Shown: positions 36,536 to 49,156, numbered from the stretch's first letter. The stretch is 64,000 nt of DNA from Lycocorax pyrrhopterus obiensis (GCA_014706295.1 JACSVZ010000011.1:2874663-2938662); one strand, 5' to 3'. Made by a program: numbers and translations. The notes: a model not told the origin generated them from the letters alone.

Positions 36536-38961
36536 ATCAGGTATTTGGAAGTCTGACCCTTCCCTCACACAATTGAAGGTGTTTCACCTTTGTTGTCAAT
36601 GACTTCATTGCATCTGAGCCATCAGAGTATGTGCAAAATGTCATTTATGAACTGGAGCTCCCCTTCTTATACACATTTGCCTTATCCTCGTTTACACTTT
36701 GAGGATTAGGGAGATTATTTTATCTTTTTCAAAGGACTTAGCATACAAAATTGTAGCTGTAGACATGAAAAGATTGATGACAAAAGCGCCAAAGAAAAGG
36801 CATTTTTATTTCATGAGGCTTTGTCTTTGCTGGCCTGCAGGTATATAAAAAAATCACTCCTAATTAAGATGATCTTCTCTATACTGCCAAAATGAAACTC
36901 AGCATTACTTTGTTTTGGAAACAATGAAAAAGAAAAGTTTTTTTTATTGGGAAAATGCTCCTGGGATTTTCTGGTGGCTGTTAGCTGAAATTAAAGAGAA
37001 TTCTCAGTAGTTTCCTGACTTTTCCCAAAGCCACTAACATTGCTGAACAACCAGACAGCTGTCTGAGACCTCCCTGACAAGCACAATTCCAGTACTCTGC
37101 TGTTCTGCTTGTCAGGAATCAACCCATGTGCTCAAAAGAATCAGCATTTTGAGATGAAAAAACTGTTCTCCTGGAAAATCTCCAACCAGTCCTACTGATA
37201 ACAGTTTTAGGAGCAGAGCACGATTTCCCTGTACAGCTGTCAGAAAACAGGTTTTACTACAATGGTTCAACAGGCAATTGTCTTTTTCCGAGAGCCCAAC
37301 TGACAAAAACGTGGATTCGAGTTCATATTTTGTGTGAGAAACCGCCCTGCACACATTTGATGGAAATTCTGTAAGTGCTGATCAGATGTCACCCCAAACA
37401 TGAATATTACGTTGAAATTTCAGAGTCATAAAAATGAGCTCATGTCCCCGAGATTCCCCTGAAAATCTGATTTCTGCCTGAAGCTGGGCACGTTTGGCTT
37501 GGTTAGGGCAGCTGGGCGTCCCAGATCATATCCATAAGAAGGACAAACTAAGATGCACAGTGTACGAAGATATTGTATTTAAAAAAACCCTTTTCTTATC
37601 TTAGAATTCCAGCTGAATACACTAAACTTCAGAGGAATTTGGGAAAGCTCTGGAGAAAAAGCGTCTCTGTCCACTCCTCTGAAGTGACAATGCTGTTGCA
37701 GCATTGCTGTAACTTCTCACAGTTGGAAGCAATTTTAGTTTTGCAAGCATGAACCAATTTTATGCAAATACCTCTCACAATATAACAAATTATAGCCAAG
37801 ACACTGCAAACACCAGATCAAGTAATTATCTGAATTGCAACTAATGGGAATTACTATTCAGTGTTTATTTATGCCTTTTACTATCAGTAAATTTTAGTGA
37901 CTCACTCAAAAGGTTTAAAAGCCTATTCTCTTCACCATTTCCTTCACAGTACTTATTTACTGTTCGCTAACTCTTAATGTAATTTCTCAAACATTTAAAT
38001 CATGAAGATAAAAACAGAAATATAAACAGAAATTCAGATCAAAACAACTGAAATTCTGAAAAATAAATAAGTTAAGGACTCTAGGACAGAGCAGTACTGT
38101 AGGGAGAAGAGGAAGTAAAAGAGGAGAGAGAATGAAGAGGAAAATAGGAATGGAATGTTCAGTGCTACTGGCCTGGTGATGGCACAGGAGCTGTTGTAAG
38201 ATCACAGGGCTCCATCCTGTTGGTATGAATCACTTACCCTGATCCATATGTTACACCAAATAAAAATTGAGTTGAATTACAGAATGCTCCTTCCATTTGG
38301 AGGGCCTGAGTAGTGTTTAAGACACTCAAACTTTGCTGACTGGTTTATGAAATCACCAAATCCCTTTACTGGCACTACAGACTCATAGCTCACAGCTGCC
38401 TGCTATTTATTCTGAGTATAATCTCCCTATTTTCAGGAGCTTCTAAAGTGCATATGAAAGGTTCCCCAAGGGACAAAACTCAGTATAAAACAAACCTCAA
38501 GCCTTGAGTGATTTATTTCACAAAATGATTTATAAAATAAGAAAGCCACTGCTGCTAGTCTTCGCCTTGTTCAAGCTGTAAGAGAGACAAGTCATGAATA
38601 GCTAATAGCAGTTCTCTGACTATTTGGGCTCCTGGAAATCGAACAAGAGTAAATACCCCACACATACATGTCATCCCAAAAGGATCCAAAAGTCCTTTAA
38701 GAAACTTATGGTCTAAATTCCTCAGTGAGAAACATAACCTTAATGGAAACATGTGCTTACAACCTTTTAGAAATAATGACATAAAGATCATTCTTGCTAA
38801 TGGGAATCTGTTTAGTCTGTGTTAATAAATTTGTAACTAATTACTTTTATTTTTAAAAATGTTTTTTTTTTTTTTACAACTCACAAATGCAAAGCAGACC
38901 ATAACTCATGTGCTCCATATTTTCTTTGCTTTATAGCAATTTTTGACAGGTATCTGCAGGG
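36536..38961. other. Unique AT-rich sequence, no gene seen
   Basis: A T-rich run lies at about 38863-38875. No repeat family, RNA gene or domain recognised. Confidence 0.45.
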
Positions 38962-39270
38962 AGGGCTCAGGGCAGGGCCCAGGCTCTGCTCCGGGGCCCA
39001 GCGATGGCACCAGAGCCACGGGCAGGGCCTGAGCCCAGGGAGCTGCCCCTGCACAGGAGGCAGAACTTCTGCCCTGGGCAGTGCCCAGCCCTGAGCAGAT
39101 TGTGCAGAGAGGCTGTGCAGGCTCCTCCCTGGGGATATTGCAGAGCCCCATGGACACACTGCTGTGCCCTGTGCTCTGGGATGGCCCTGCTGGAGCAGGG
39201 AGGTGGCACCAGAGGAGCCCCTGGGGGCCCCTCCAGCCTCACCCACCCTGGGGTTCTTCACAGCAGAGAA
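38962..39270 (+). mobile_element. Older CR1 3' region (plus)
   Basis: Diverged CR1 body: 'gagcagattgtgcagagagg', 'ctccctggggatattgcaga', then 'ggatggccctgctggagcag' and 'ggaggtggcaccagaggagc', which correspond in order to the CR1 'gagatattcaaa ... ggtggccctgcttgagcagg ... ttggaccagatgacc' blocks. The terminal ATTCTGTGATT tail is not clear. It belongs to a different, older subfamily than the GC-rich copies nearby. Confidence 0.8.
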
Positions 39271-41489
39271 TGAAATGAGTAAACTCGGAATTATCCCTCC
39301 CCACAGATCATTATAAATTCAGTGCACTGCACAGCAGGGGCTCTTGGGAAGAGCAGCTGTGCACTTTCCTACCAACTTCCCCAAATAAAGGGCTCCTGGA
39401 AATAAGAACCACATAAGAACCATGCTGGTAAATGAACTCTCTGTGCTTGAACCCAACCAGCAAACGAGCTCACCTGCTAACTGTATTGTAAGGAAATGAG
39501 AAAAGTAAGACATTTAGCCCTCAAAGGCAGGAGCTAAAAGTTTATAAATCACAAACCTAGAGAGACAGAATCTGATTCTGTATGAATAGACTGAGTTTAT
39601 TCCATCAGCCTTGCCTCCTTTAGTGGGAATTCTCTTTGGGTAAAGAAGGTTGCTTTCATTAGGCTGACTTTTCAAAGGAGCCTAAGTAAGGCAGGTAAGA
39701 TTCACATATAAATTAATGTTCCTTTCTACTCAGGGACAGTCTGCAGTCATTTAGAGTAAATAAGAACAAAATCCTTCAGCTTTCAGTGGGAGAAAAAATT
39801 ACTCAGGTTCCTTTGAAAATCCAAGCTTAAGCTCTCAAGAGGAGAACACAGCATAAGTAACACCAAGTTTCTTTATCAGAGCTCTTTCATCCATCAAGCA
39901 CCTGGAATCCTACACCACGCAGAGGTACCAAACAAGAGGGTTTGCACTTTAGGGTTAGAATAATGCAGGCACATTTTGTACAGCCAGCGAGAAATCCCAT
40001 TAATAACTTTTTAACAACAATGGATGTGCCTGTGTTTCATACTCAGGTAAATGTGTTCAGTTCATCTGGTTATTGCAGACCTCCACTGTACATCTGTATA
40101 ATTGCACATGGGGATTTGCAGCTTGGTGCATACATTTTCTGAATGCTCAGCAAAGATTCATTTATTCAACAGTTCTTTTAAATTTTATTTTAAAATATAG
40201 ATTGAAAGAGTGGCTGACCTGGTAAGAAACATTTTACATAGTGAAATATAAAGATTTTCTTAAGTATTCTTAATTTTTTTTAACAAAATAGCTCTGAAAA
40301 TCCATTGACTTTTTTTTTTTTTCATAGAGGATAATAATTATGGCTATGACTCATACAAATCAACCTTTCAGATATCTTATCATAAAATAAAGGTCAAGCC
40401 ACAGAAAATATTGAAAGAATTTCTTTAAGAGTATAAATGGTAACTTCCATTAGTTTTACTTTTGAAACACTTAGAGCTTATTGTTAAAGTTAATTTCTGG
40501 TGACTGCTTTTGAAACTACAGCCTTAATGGAGCTGTAGCACGTGGCTCCTGCTCCACACAGAAGGTCTTTATGACACACTCTAAAATGTTATGGCACTGC
40601 TGGAATTTCATCAGAGTTATCAATCAGTGGTGTAAGAAAAGGACTGCAGTGTTCCCCACCCTTTCACAACGCTGCCTCCTCCTACTTGCAATGACTCTGA
40701 TCTTAATCAAAATGAAAAAGAATGCAGAAAGAAGTGTCATGCAATCCAACTTTAATAATCTGTTCATCATCAATTAGCTTTGAGAATAAATTACTCTCCT
40801 AACCAAGAAATTACCATACAAAGCTGCAGTCTCTGGCACTAGAAATCTTTATCATATAATTATGAGGAAATATTGTGTTTAATTAGCCTCAATTTAGATG
40901 GTTGTTGCCAGAGTTCAAATGAAAAAAGGCAAAGGGATGTTGATAAGTCCATCTGCTACCACAGCTTTTTGAGTCTTCCAGGTTTTGCTTCATATTTCTG
41001 TTCAAAAGGAGTGGCATAGTATAAGTGGAGCTCTTGGATGAACCGATAAATAAACCCAAGAAACTCAGTCTAAAAACTAATCAACGCATGAGGTTTGACA
41101 CAAAGGCCTAAACAGAGGCAATAAATATATCACTGTCACCTCTATATTCCCATCAGATTACTGTGACAATAGAATTTTATTACCTTTACTTTAGGGACTA
41201 TAATTTAAATGAGTGCCTGCTACCAAATCAACCCTTATTTACCTGCTGCAATTTCATCACAGATTTTTAACACCTATAGGAACATATATCAAAGTGTCAA
41301 GCAAAATTTTTAAATCAGGTACTTGAAAACATAATTTACGTAAAATGGTTGCATTCTGGAAAGTAGATCTTATTTAAAGACATCCAGCAAAAGAAAGGTG
41401 TGGAGATAAACCCAGAGGCAGATGAAAGGCAACATTTCCCCTCCCTCAGTGCCAAAGGACTCATTTTTTCAATCTAGACGAAGGTGATC
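39271..41489. other. Unique AT-rich sequence, no gene seen
   Basis: T-rich runs near 40272 and 40310-40322. Frames are short. No repeat family recognised. Confidence 0.45.
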
Positions 41490-41572
41490 TCAACTATACC
41501 TTAGCATGGTTGGACTTGATGATCTTAAGTGTCTTTTCCAGCCTCATGATTCCATGATTCTGTGATTCTAAG
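41490..41572 (+). mobile_element. CR1 3'-end fragment (plus)
   Basis: 'agcatggttggacttgatga' and 'tcttaagtgtcttttccagc' followed by CATGATTCCATGATTCTGTG is a CR1 terminus with three 8-bp-type end repeats. Only about 80 bp remain. A younger CR1 starts 146 bp downstream in the same orientation. Confidence 0.88.
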
Positions 41573-41717
41573 GCTGTAAAGTTAAATTTGGAGGTTTGAA
41601 AGGGATGGGAGTGTGGACACAGACACCTGGATCAAGAACCATGTACACATTTTTAATTGTTTTTGGCAAGAGTTTCCTGCAGCTCACAGAAATCAGCACC
41701 CACACTGCTGTGGTGGG

Positions 41718-42235
41718 ACCCCACCTGCAGAGCTGCCCCAGCCCTGGGCCAGCACAGGAAGGAGCTGGAGCTGCTGCACAGAGCCCAGAGGAGGCAGCAG
41801 CATGATCAGAGGGATGGAGCAGCTCTGCTGGCAGGAAAGGCTGCCAGAGCTGGGATTGTTCAGCCTGGAGAGGAGAAGCTTTGGGGGGACCTCAGTGTGG
41901 CCTTGCAGGGCCTGAAGGAGCTGCAGGAAAGCTGGAGAGAGACAATGGCCAAGGGCTGGAGGGCCAGGACACAGGGAATGGCTTCCCAGTGCCAGAGGGC
42001 AGGGCTGGATGGGATCTTGGGCAGGAATTGTTCCCTGGGAGGGTGGGCAGGCCCTGGCACAGGGTGCCCAGAGCAGCTGTGGCTGCCCCTGGATCCCTGG
42101 CAGTGCCCAAGGCCAGGTTGGCCATTGGGGCTTGGAGCAGCCTGGGACAGTGGAAGGTGTCCCTGCCCGTGGCAGGGGTGGGATGGGATGAGCTTTAAGG
42201 TGCCTCCCAACCCAAACCTTTCCATGATTCTATGG
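41718..42235 (+). mobile_element. CR1 copy B with shared 5' boundary (plus)
   Basis: Starts ACCCCACCTGCAGAGCTGCC, the same base as copy A at 19921, and ends 'tttccatgattctatggttc'. About 518 bp with a complete 3' terminus. The upstream flank ('ctgctgtggtggg') is unrelated to the flanks of the other two copies. The 203-codon plus-strand frame across it is not a gene. Confidence 0.96.
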
Positions 42236-43777
42236 TTCCTACCCTGGGAAGATTCAAATACAAATTAACCCTGGGAGAGGTGAAGGAGCTCAAAATCACA
42301 GAGTCATTTTCAAGAGGAAGAGACAAAGTCTCAGGAGAACCCTGACAGGGGGATTGTGTTTGTGTTTCTTACTCAGAGACTGAGTACATAACTCAGTTTC
42401 ATATTTTGCCCCCACTGAATACCCAGCACAGTCAGAATTTGCTCAGTAATGGGATGTATGTGTCTTTATTGTAATAACTGTTGAATTAAGTGCCTAATAA
42501 TGGCACATGCAACACATTCCAAGCATGTGAGAATCCATCTCGAGCAGCCCCATCCTGCCTTCCCAAAGAGCAGAATTCCCACCCCTGGCTGAGGCACTGC
42601 GGCATTCCTGGTGCTCTCCCCTGCATGGCCAGAGCTGGTGGTGTCCCAGTAAAGTCCCGTTTGTCGCTTCAGTTATATTTAATTTCTTTCTGCAGATGAC
42701 CTGTTTCTTACACCACTGAATTGTTAAAGGCCCATCAATCTGTGGAGCACTGGAGCCCGGGTGTACAGAATAATTCACCACTCGAGATTTCATTCAAAAT
42801 CCACCTTCCTGATAGGTGCTAAGACTACAATTATTCAAAGTGGATTCCATCAGAGATCGCCCCCATTTTACAAATCAGCTGTAAATGTCATCTCTACCTT
42901 TTTAATTTCATTTTACAAGCTGGTGCAGAGAATGACAGCTTAAAGACTGTGTAAATTAAGCCTATACATATTTTTATTTCAGAATAATTACTAATGAATT
43001 CTACAACCAGTGCAGGTGTAGCAACACAAAAAGTGAGAGAAATGAAAACATTATTAGTGCCACGACTATTATTGCACAAGCTTTAGTGAGACTGATACTG
43101 GAGGGCATGTTCAGCCTTTTTATGGTGGGAAGTAGTGCAAGCAGCATTTCTGAGAAGGGATCTACGTTTCAGTAATTTGTAGCACTGCAACTCTTCCCTT
43201 TTTCCCTAAATCTGCTCTGTGTAATTCAAGAGGGCTCACAGTGTCCTTTTGGAAACATTGCTTCCAGTTTAAATCATTCCGAGCCAGCAGCCAGAAGAAG
43301 TACATGGCAACAGGGAAGATTCCTTGTCTCATTGGAGTCAGACTCTGGAGATGGAATCTTCAGCACACATTCCTCTCTGAGATTCCTGGTTAAGCAACTA
43401 CATGAGCAATGCCATTGTTGTCTTCTTTGCAGTTTAATTTGAATTCCCAAAATAAAAAAAGATTCGTTTTCCAAGATACTTCCTGGTCAGAAGGATGAAA
43501 GGTTCCTCAGCCAGCAGAAAGTTTAAAAGGGATAACCTTGTTCTACTGAGGGATACGAGCCATATACTTAATTTTCAGCACCTTGGTCCTTCAAAAGTAG
43601 GTCTTGTTGAGGAATTGTGAGCATCAAGTTGAAACTTGCTTTCAAAGCAGAAGCAATATGTGATCTCTTTCTTGAGGAGACATGGGGTATTTTGGGTTGG
43701 ATTCATTACTGCAGTGGCTAAAAAGACAGGAATGACAATGCCATGGGATCTTCTCGACCTGCTTGCTTACCTACTTT
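42236..43777. other. Unique sequence, no gene seen
   Basis: Contains an acceptor-like 'atttaatttctttctgcag' ending at about 42695, but the following frame closes after a few codons. No repeat recognised. Confidence 0.4.
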
Positions 43778-44000
43778 CACGGAGTCAAATAATTTAGGTT
43801 GGAAAATACTCTTGAGGTCATTGAGTCCATCCATTCCCAGCACTGCCAAGCCAAGCACTAACCCACGTCCCCCAGTGCCACATCCACAGGGACTCCACCC
43901 CTGCCCTGGGCAGCTGTGGCAGGGCTTCTCCCTCAGTGATTCTGTCTTCTCTAATATACAATCTAAACTTCCTCTGGCACAAATCTTTGCACTGAGAGAG
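43778..44000 (-). mobile_element. Older CR1 copy (minus)
   Basis: 'aatttaggttggaaaatact' and 'cttgaggtcattgagtccat' are the inverted CR1 end, followed by 'cccagcactgccaagccaag' and 'cagtgccacatccacaggga'. The match then fades through 'ctaatatacaatctaaactt'. Diverged, so an older insertion than the GC-rich copies. Confidence 0.88.
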
Positions 44001-45139
44001 CTTGGGATGTCTTTAGACACTTGGCTGGGTCTGCTAGAAGTCAGTGCAAATGAGCACAGTGATCTCCCTGATAGCACGAGGCATCTTCATTAAAAACTTG
44101 CTCCAACGAGCTTTGAATTAATTCAAATGGCGGCCAGGATTTCCCCCCTGCCTGAAAGGTTCGTTTCAGTTCACTCTTGTGTCCGGCTTGGATGATCTGC
44201 CACCAGAAATGGCCACAATTTCAGCTTTTCAGCCAAAAGGAAGAATCAATGATGCAATCTCCTATTTTCCCGCACTCTTTTCAGTACTATGTGTAACAAA
44301 CTTTGTTCAGTAGCAGTGATGAACATTTCTAGCCCTTTCATACCAATGGTTAAAGTCACATATATGAAGAAAGACTGCAAGGATTTCTGAAATCAGTAAC
44401 ATATGGGTAATAAACCCCCAGAAGGAAGGGTCTCTCAAGGTCAGTTTTAATCTGGGAAGACAAAATGAGCCGAGGTGTGGACTAAACAGCTTAAAGGATA
44501 ACTAACACTGACTTTCTGGTTTTGTGCCCTTCTAACCAACGAAAATACAGGAAGTGTTACAAGCAAGCCAGAGGAAATGCATTTATAACTGTGTGGAAAA
44601 AGAATTATTAGTGATAATCCATGGTAAAGGGAAAAAAATGTTTCCTTTAAACTGGAAATGGATATAGTTATGTAAATATAGATCAATACCTAAGTATTGG
44701 GAGAAATCGGTGTGCCAATAGATGCTTCTCTAAACAATTCTGAACATTGATTTTCTAAATTAAGCTGTATATTAAACTAAGCTTGAATTGAATTGTGATT
44801 TTTACATATTATTGAAAATTTGAACACATATACATACCATAATTTGTTATTTACAGTCTGCTATCGAGAGACTAGAGAGTAATTTTCCTGTCTGAACATT
44901 GATTGAAAAATTACATTTTTTTTTAATATAGCATAAAGGGCAGATAATGTTAAACAATTGTAGAACAAATAAAAAAAAATAACAACTTAAGCCAACTTTT
45001 TTTTCTCATGGTTTAACATTTTCTCCTGATGTTTTCATTTTTTTTTCTGTCAAGATAACCAGGTCACACTGCATCCCGTTGAAGGAGCTTAGCATAGGAA
45101 AGAGAAGGCTCAGGTGTAAAAAACAGTTATCAAGATGTA
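44001..45139. other. Unique AT-rich sequence, no gene seen
   Basis: Very AT-rich, several poly-T/poly-A runs between 44910 and 45045. No gene or repeat family recognised. Confidence 0.45.
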
Positions 45140-45440
45140 AAAATATCCAGTGAGGCTGCGAGGAGACAAACTGTACCTGGTGATGCCCAGTGACAGGAGA
45201 GTAGGCCATGGACACAAATGGAAATTAAGGAAATTCCACCTAAATGAGGAAAACCGACTTTATTGCAGGGATGCTCAAACCTTGGAACAGGCTTCTCAGA
45301 AAAGCTGTGGAATCTCCTCGTTGAAGATCCTAAAGATGCATTCAGCCCTGAGCAATGCTCGGCCCCTGATTCTAGCATGGAGGGGTTGGATCAAACAATT
45401 TCCAGAGCTCCCCTCCAACTTGAACTATTCTGGAATTTTT
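45140..45440 (+). mobile_element. Older CR1 copy (plus)
   Basis: Contains in order 'tggtgatgcccagtgacagg', 'aaggaaattccacctaaatg', 'ttggaacaggcttctcagaa', 'agctgtggaatctcctcgtt', and 'ggggttggatcaaacaattt' with 'cctccaacttgaactattct'. These match the CR1 3' region block by block with many substitutions. Its 3' end faces the 3' end of the minus-strand CR1 starting about 70 bp further on. Confidence 0.92.
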
Positions 45441-45506
45441 ACTTCAACTGCATTTTCACCTTAAGTCAAACAGAAGCATTCTTTGCCTACCCAGAGTATT
45501 TATCAG

Positions 45507-46020
45507 AGTTATCACAGAGAGGTTTGGGCGGGAAGGGACCCTAAAGATCATTTCATTCCACCCCTGCCATGGCAGGGACACCTCCCACTGTCCCAGGCTG
45601 CTCCAAGCCCCAATGGCCAACCTGGCCTTGGGCACTGCCAGGGATCCAGGGGCAGCCACAGCTGCTCTGGGCACCCTGTGCCAGGGCCTGCCCACCCTCC
45701 CAGGGAACAATTCCTGCCCAAGATCCCATCCAGCCCTGCCCTCTGGCACTGGGAAGCCATTCCCTGTGTCCTGGCCCTCCAGCCCTTGGCCATTGTCTCT
45801 CTCCAGCTTTCCTGCAGCTCCTTCAGGCCCTGCAAGGCCACACTGAGGTCCCCCCAAAGCTTCTCCTCTCCAGGCTGAACAATCCCAGCTCTGGCAGCCT
45901 TTCCTGCCAGCAGAGCTGCTCCATCCCTCTGATCATGCTGCTGCCTCCTCTGGGCTCTGTGCAGCAGCTCCAGCTCCTTCCTGTGCTGGCCCAGGGCTGG
46001 GGCAGCTCTGCAGGTGGAGT
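45507..46020 (-). mobile_element. CR1 copy C with shared 5' boundary (minus)
   Basis: Read on the minus strand it starts ACTCCACCTGCAGAGCTGCC at 46020 and ends with 'ggtcccttcccgcccaaacc' and a degenerate tail near 45507. Its 5' start is the same nucleotide as copies A (19921) and B (41718), with one substitution. The minus-strand flank beyond it is AT-rich and unrelated to A and B. Confidence 0.96.
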
Positions 46021-47220
46021 ATATTTATAAATAGAAATAAACTCGTAAATAGAAAGTTGAACAATTACGTTGAAGGATTTGGAATATTCTTTTCTTCTCC
46101 AGTGAAACGTGGTCTTTAATGGGGAAGGCCCATTTTGGCTTTGCAACATTCTGGGTTTTTTCCACAAGCAATAAAATTTCCAAAGAAAAGTCAGCAGCTG
46201 AAGTTTCTGATGTCAAGCAGACAAAGCTGTAGCTGCATGCAAAAATGTGGGCACACAGTTGGAGTGCAAATTGATTATATAAAGAGAATGTTCTTTAAAT
46301 GTCTGGCATTTCTTTTCTTGTTCTGTCCTTTCACTTGTGTGAAATATTGGTGGCACTTTATGTTCCATGAAAATATAAATACATAGCAAGTGTCCTCAGA
46401 AAAAGAGAGAGGCCTTAAAATACATGCAAATGTAATTATGTTCCCTTCCAGCTACCATGTGCAATGTGAAGAGCTCTTAGCAGGGGCAGGAATCAGTTCT
46501 ACTGGCTTGTCTGGCTTGGATAACTTAGATACCTACACGGATTCTTTATATAAATCCCTGAAACTCATGCTGTGCTGCAGCCTCGGGCTCTCCACAACAT
46601 GGACTTTTATTAAAATTGCATGTAACACAGATCTGGCATTACCACTTTTATTTCATTAAATCCTCCATTTCCAGCTCATCTAGCTACTGCAAGGGCTCTT
46701 TGCTTTCTCTTTTTCATTTCCAGATAAGATTACACTTGAAAATTGAAAAACTTGTTTAAAGGCCTCCAAATCCTTTCTCTAGTGCCTAGAAACAGGGTTT
46801 TTTTCTTTCTTCTACTATAGACTCTGCCCTCTGATTTGTTAAAGACCTCTGTACTTGAAAGAAATGATCAAACAAATAATTGGGACAAATGGATGGCTGC
46901 CTTTACATTTATGCCAGGTTATGTACAATGACTTCACTGTTTGTTTCAATGTTCATAACAATAGAACTAAAACAAACTAGCAAATGAATATTAATGTAAC
47001 AGCTGAGGTGCTTCTGGTCCTGCATTGCATATCCCAATCATTTTGGGTATTGGCAGAATTGAACAAAACAGGATATAAAATACATGGAGAGGGTTAGGCT
47101 GTCAGCAGTCCCAAGCACGAGGCAGACAGCAAAATTCCTGGATTACAGGAGACAGAACAGTGCAATCCCAACCAAATCCTCTCTCACTTGAAGAGCCAAA
47201 GGCAGAATCCAGATGTATTT
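46021..47220. other. Unique AT-rich sequence, no gene seen
   Basis: No repeat, RNA gene or domain recognised. Confidence 0.45.
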
Positions 47221-47420
47221 CATAGAATCCCAGACTGGTTTGGGCATTAAGGGACCTTAAAGCCCATCCAGTGCCACCCCTGCCATGGCAGGGACACCTT
47301 CCACTGTCCCAGGCTGCTCCAAGCCCCAATGGCCAACCTGGCCTTGGGCACTGCCAGGGATCCAGGGGCAGCCACAGCTGCTCTGGGCACCCTGTGCCAG
47401 GGCCTGCCCACCCTCCCAGG
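47221..47420 (-). mobile_element. CR1 retrotransposon fragment (minus)
   Basis: 'catagaatcccagactggtt' and 'agggaccttaaagcccatcc' start it, and it shares the 'catggcagggacaccttcca' to 'ggcctgcccaccctcccagg' blocks with copies A-C. Truncated at 'gggcggaaatc'. Confidence 0.95.
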
Positions 47421-48062
47421 GCGGAAATCTGACATTTGCCCCAAGGTAGTAACTGCTCTGATGCATGGAGAACATCTCGTAAACAACAAGAACTCCAAAC
47501 CACCAGAACCAATGAACAACCTGTTCAGTTTGGGTATAAAACTGAGGATGCAAACGTCAGGAGTATTCCTCAACAGGAACAGGATGGTGACACTAATGTG
47601 CATCTCTTCACTGTTCATTTAATCAGCAGTTCTCCAAGCACTCCAAAGAATACAAATACCATAATCACAATTTTATTACTGGTGAGGCTGAGTCAGAGAG
47701 AAGCAGTGATTTTCATCAAAGACTTGAGAAGTCTGGGGCACAAATGGAAACAAAACTCAGCTCTTAAGGGTCCTGGCTCACTGCTTCCCTTCTCATAGGT
47801 GACGCTGTTCTTTAAGACCAGCATGCCCCACAGAGCACAAAGGGTGTATTTACCGAATAAAAAACCAGCCCGGCTTTACTCATGCATGTTGTAGCCTGCT
47901 GTAATGTTTCAGCCAAAATATTAGAGAAAGTAAAAAGAAACAAAGAAAGAATGCAGCTGGTAATAAAGGTAAACACTTAGGCAGTTCTACTGAGGTCAGG
48001 AGAACTGTTCTATGTCAGTGACTTGAACAATTTCCTAAATTTATTCTACCACTTGCTTTGTC
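47421..48062. other. Unique sequence, no gene seen
   Basis: A 120-codon frame at 47436-47798 starts right beside the CR1 end and has no domain. Nothing else seen. Confidence 0.4.
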
Positions 48063-48200
48063 CCCACCCCTGGAGGTGTCCAAGGAAGGGCTGGAGGTGG
48101 CACTCAGAGCTCTGGGCTGGGGACAAGGTGGGGATCAGGCACAGGCTGGGCCTGGTGGCCTTGGAGGGCTTTTCCAACCTTAATGATTCTGTGATTCTTT
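48063..48200 (+). mobile_element. CR1 3' fragment, second subfamily (plus)
   Basis: 'cctggaggtgtccaaggaag', 'ctctgggctggggacaaggt', 'cttggagggcttttccaacc' and 'ttaatgattctgtgattctt'. The same subfamily as 28008-28850 and 58888-59238, truncated to about 140 bp. Confidence 0.94.
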
Positions 48201-48993
48201 ACATTATTCGCATATGGGTAAATGATATTATTTCATTTTTCAGTAGTGAATACTGAATGCCTTGATATGAAGGTTTCACCTGGAATTCCATGGCCCTCTC
48301 ACACCCAGATTCCTGCTGTTTCAAGTACACCACTGAATAATGCAGAAGGAGAGCCAGCTAATCCATAGGGATGTGCTCACACCAGGTTTGCTCAGCGCTG
48401 ACTGACCTCAGGCACTCAGACACTTCAGTGTCTTTAGATGCTGATCTTTCTGTCAGACAGTGTGGGCAAAGCCCTTCCCAGACTTCTGAGGTGATCCTGC
48501 TCAGCACCAGGGATTTGTAAAGGAAGCCTCAAACCACATAAATCACACCTGATTTTAGATCTCATTTTATAACCCAAATCAGAAGTGAAGTTCTTGAACC
48601 CTCTACTGAACACTGGCTTCACATGAAACTTTTTTCCCTACCATAAAGTGGAGGGAAAGTTTAACTTGAAGTTAATTCTGCAATGTAAAAGTATGCATTG
48701 TACAAACCTAGAAGTTTTGTTAAATCTCTATTCCTACAGGAAGCTTGCCTTGATAGAATTTAAAAACACGGGATAGTTCAATCTGGAGGAAACCACTTGC
48801 AAATCTTACACATCAGTACCCTAAATGAATTATAAACCTTCAGAGAAAATAACCTGAATGGTTTTTTGAATGATTATTCCCCGAGAAAAGAAATATTTAA
48901 ATTCTTTAAACACCAATATTCAAGTCATATTCAGGTGCTATTATTTCCTATTTGGAAAAGATGCATCAAAATCATTACAGTTACCAGAACACC
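48201..48993. other. Unique AT-rich sequence, no gene seen
   Basis: No repeat or gene recognised. Confidence 0.45.
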
Positions 48994-49156
48994 ATATTAT
49001 ATTATATTATATTATATTATATTAATTATATTATATTACATTACATTACATTACATTACATTATATTATATTATATTATATTATATTATATTATATTATA
49101 TTATATTATATTATATTATATTATATTATTATATTTATACATGTACATGTACATGC
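48994..49156 (+). repeat. (ATATT)n pentanucleotide microsatellite
   Basis: About 145 bp of tandem ATATT units (also readable as TTATA), interrupted by one block in which the unit becomes ACATT (about five units near 49037-49061) and by two phase slips, followed by a short ACATGT run. The homogeneous ACATT block shows that a T-to-C change was itself expanded. The 108-codon Tyr/Ile-rich frame here is meaningless. Confidence 0.97.

Noticed and set aside
41657..42268. 203-codon plus-strand frame
   Set aside because: Entirely explained by CR1 copy B; similar frames occur in copies A and C.
42670..42730. Strong acceptor-like polypyrimidine-AG followed by ATG
   Set aside because: The frame after it closes within eight codons and no other exon evidence exists.
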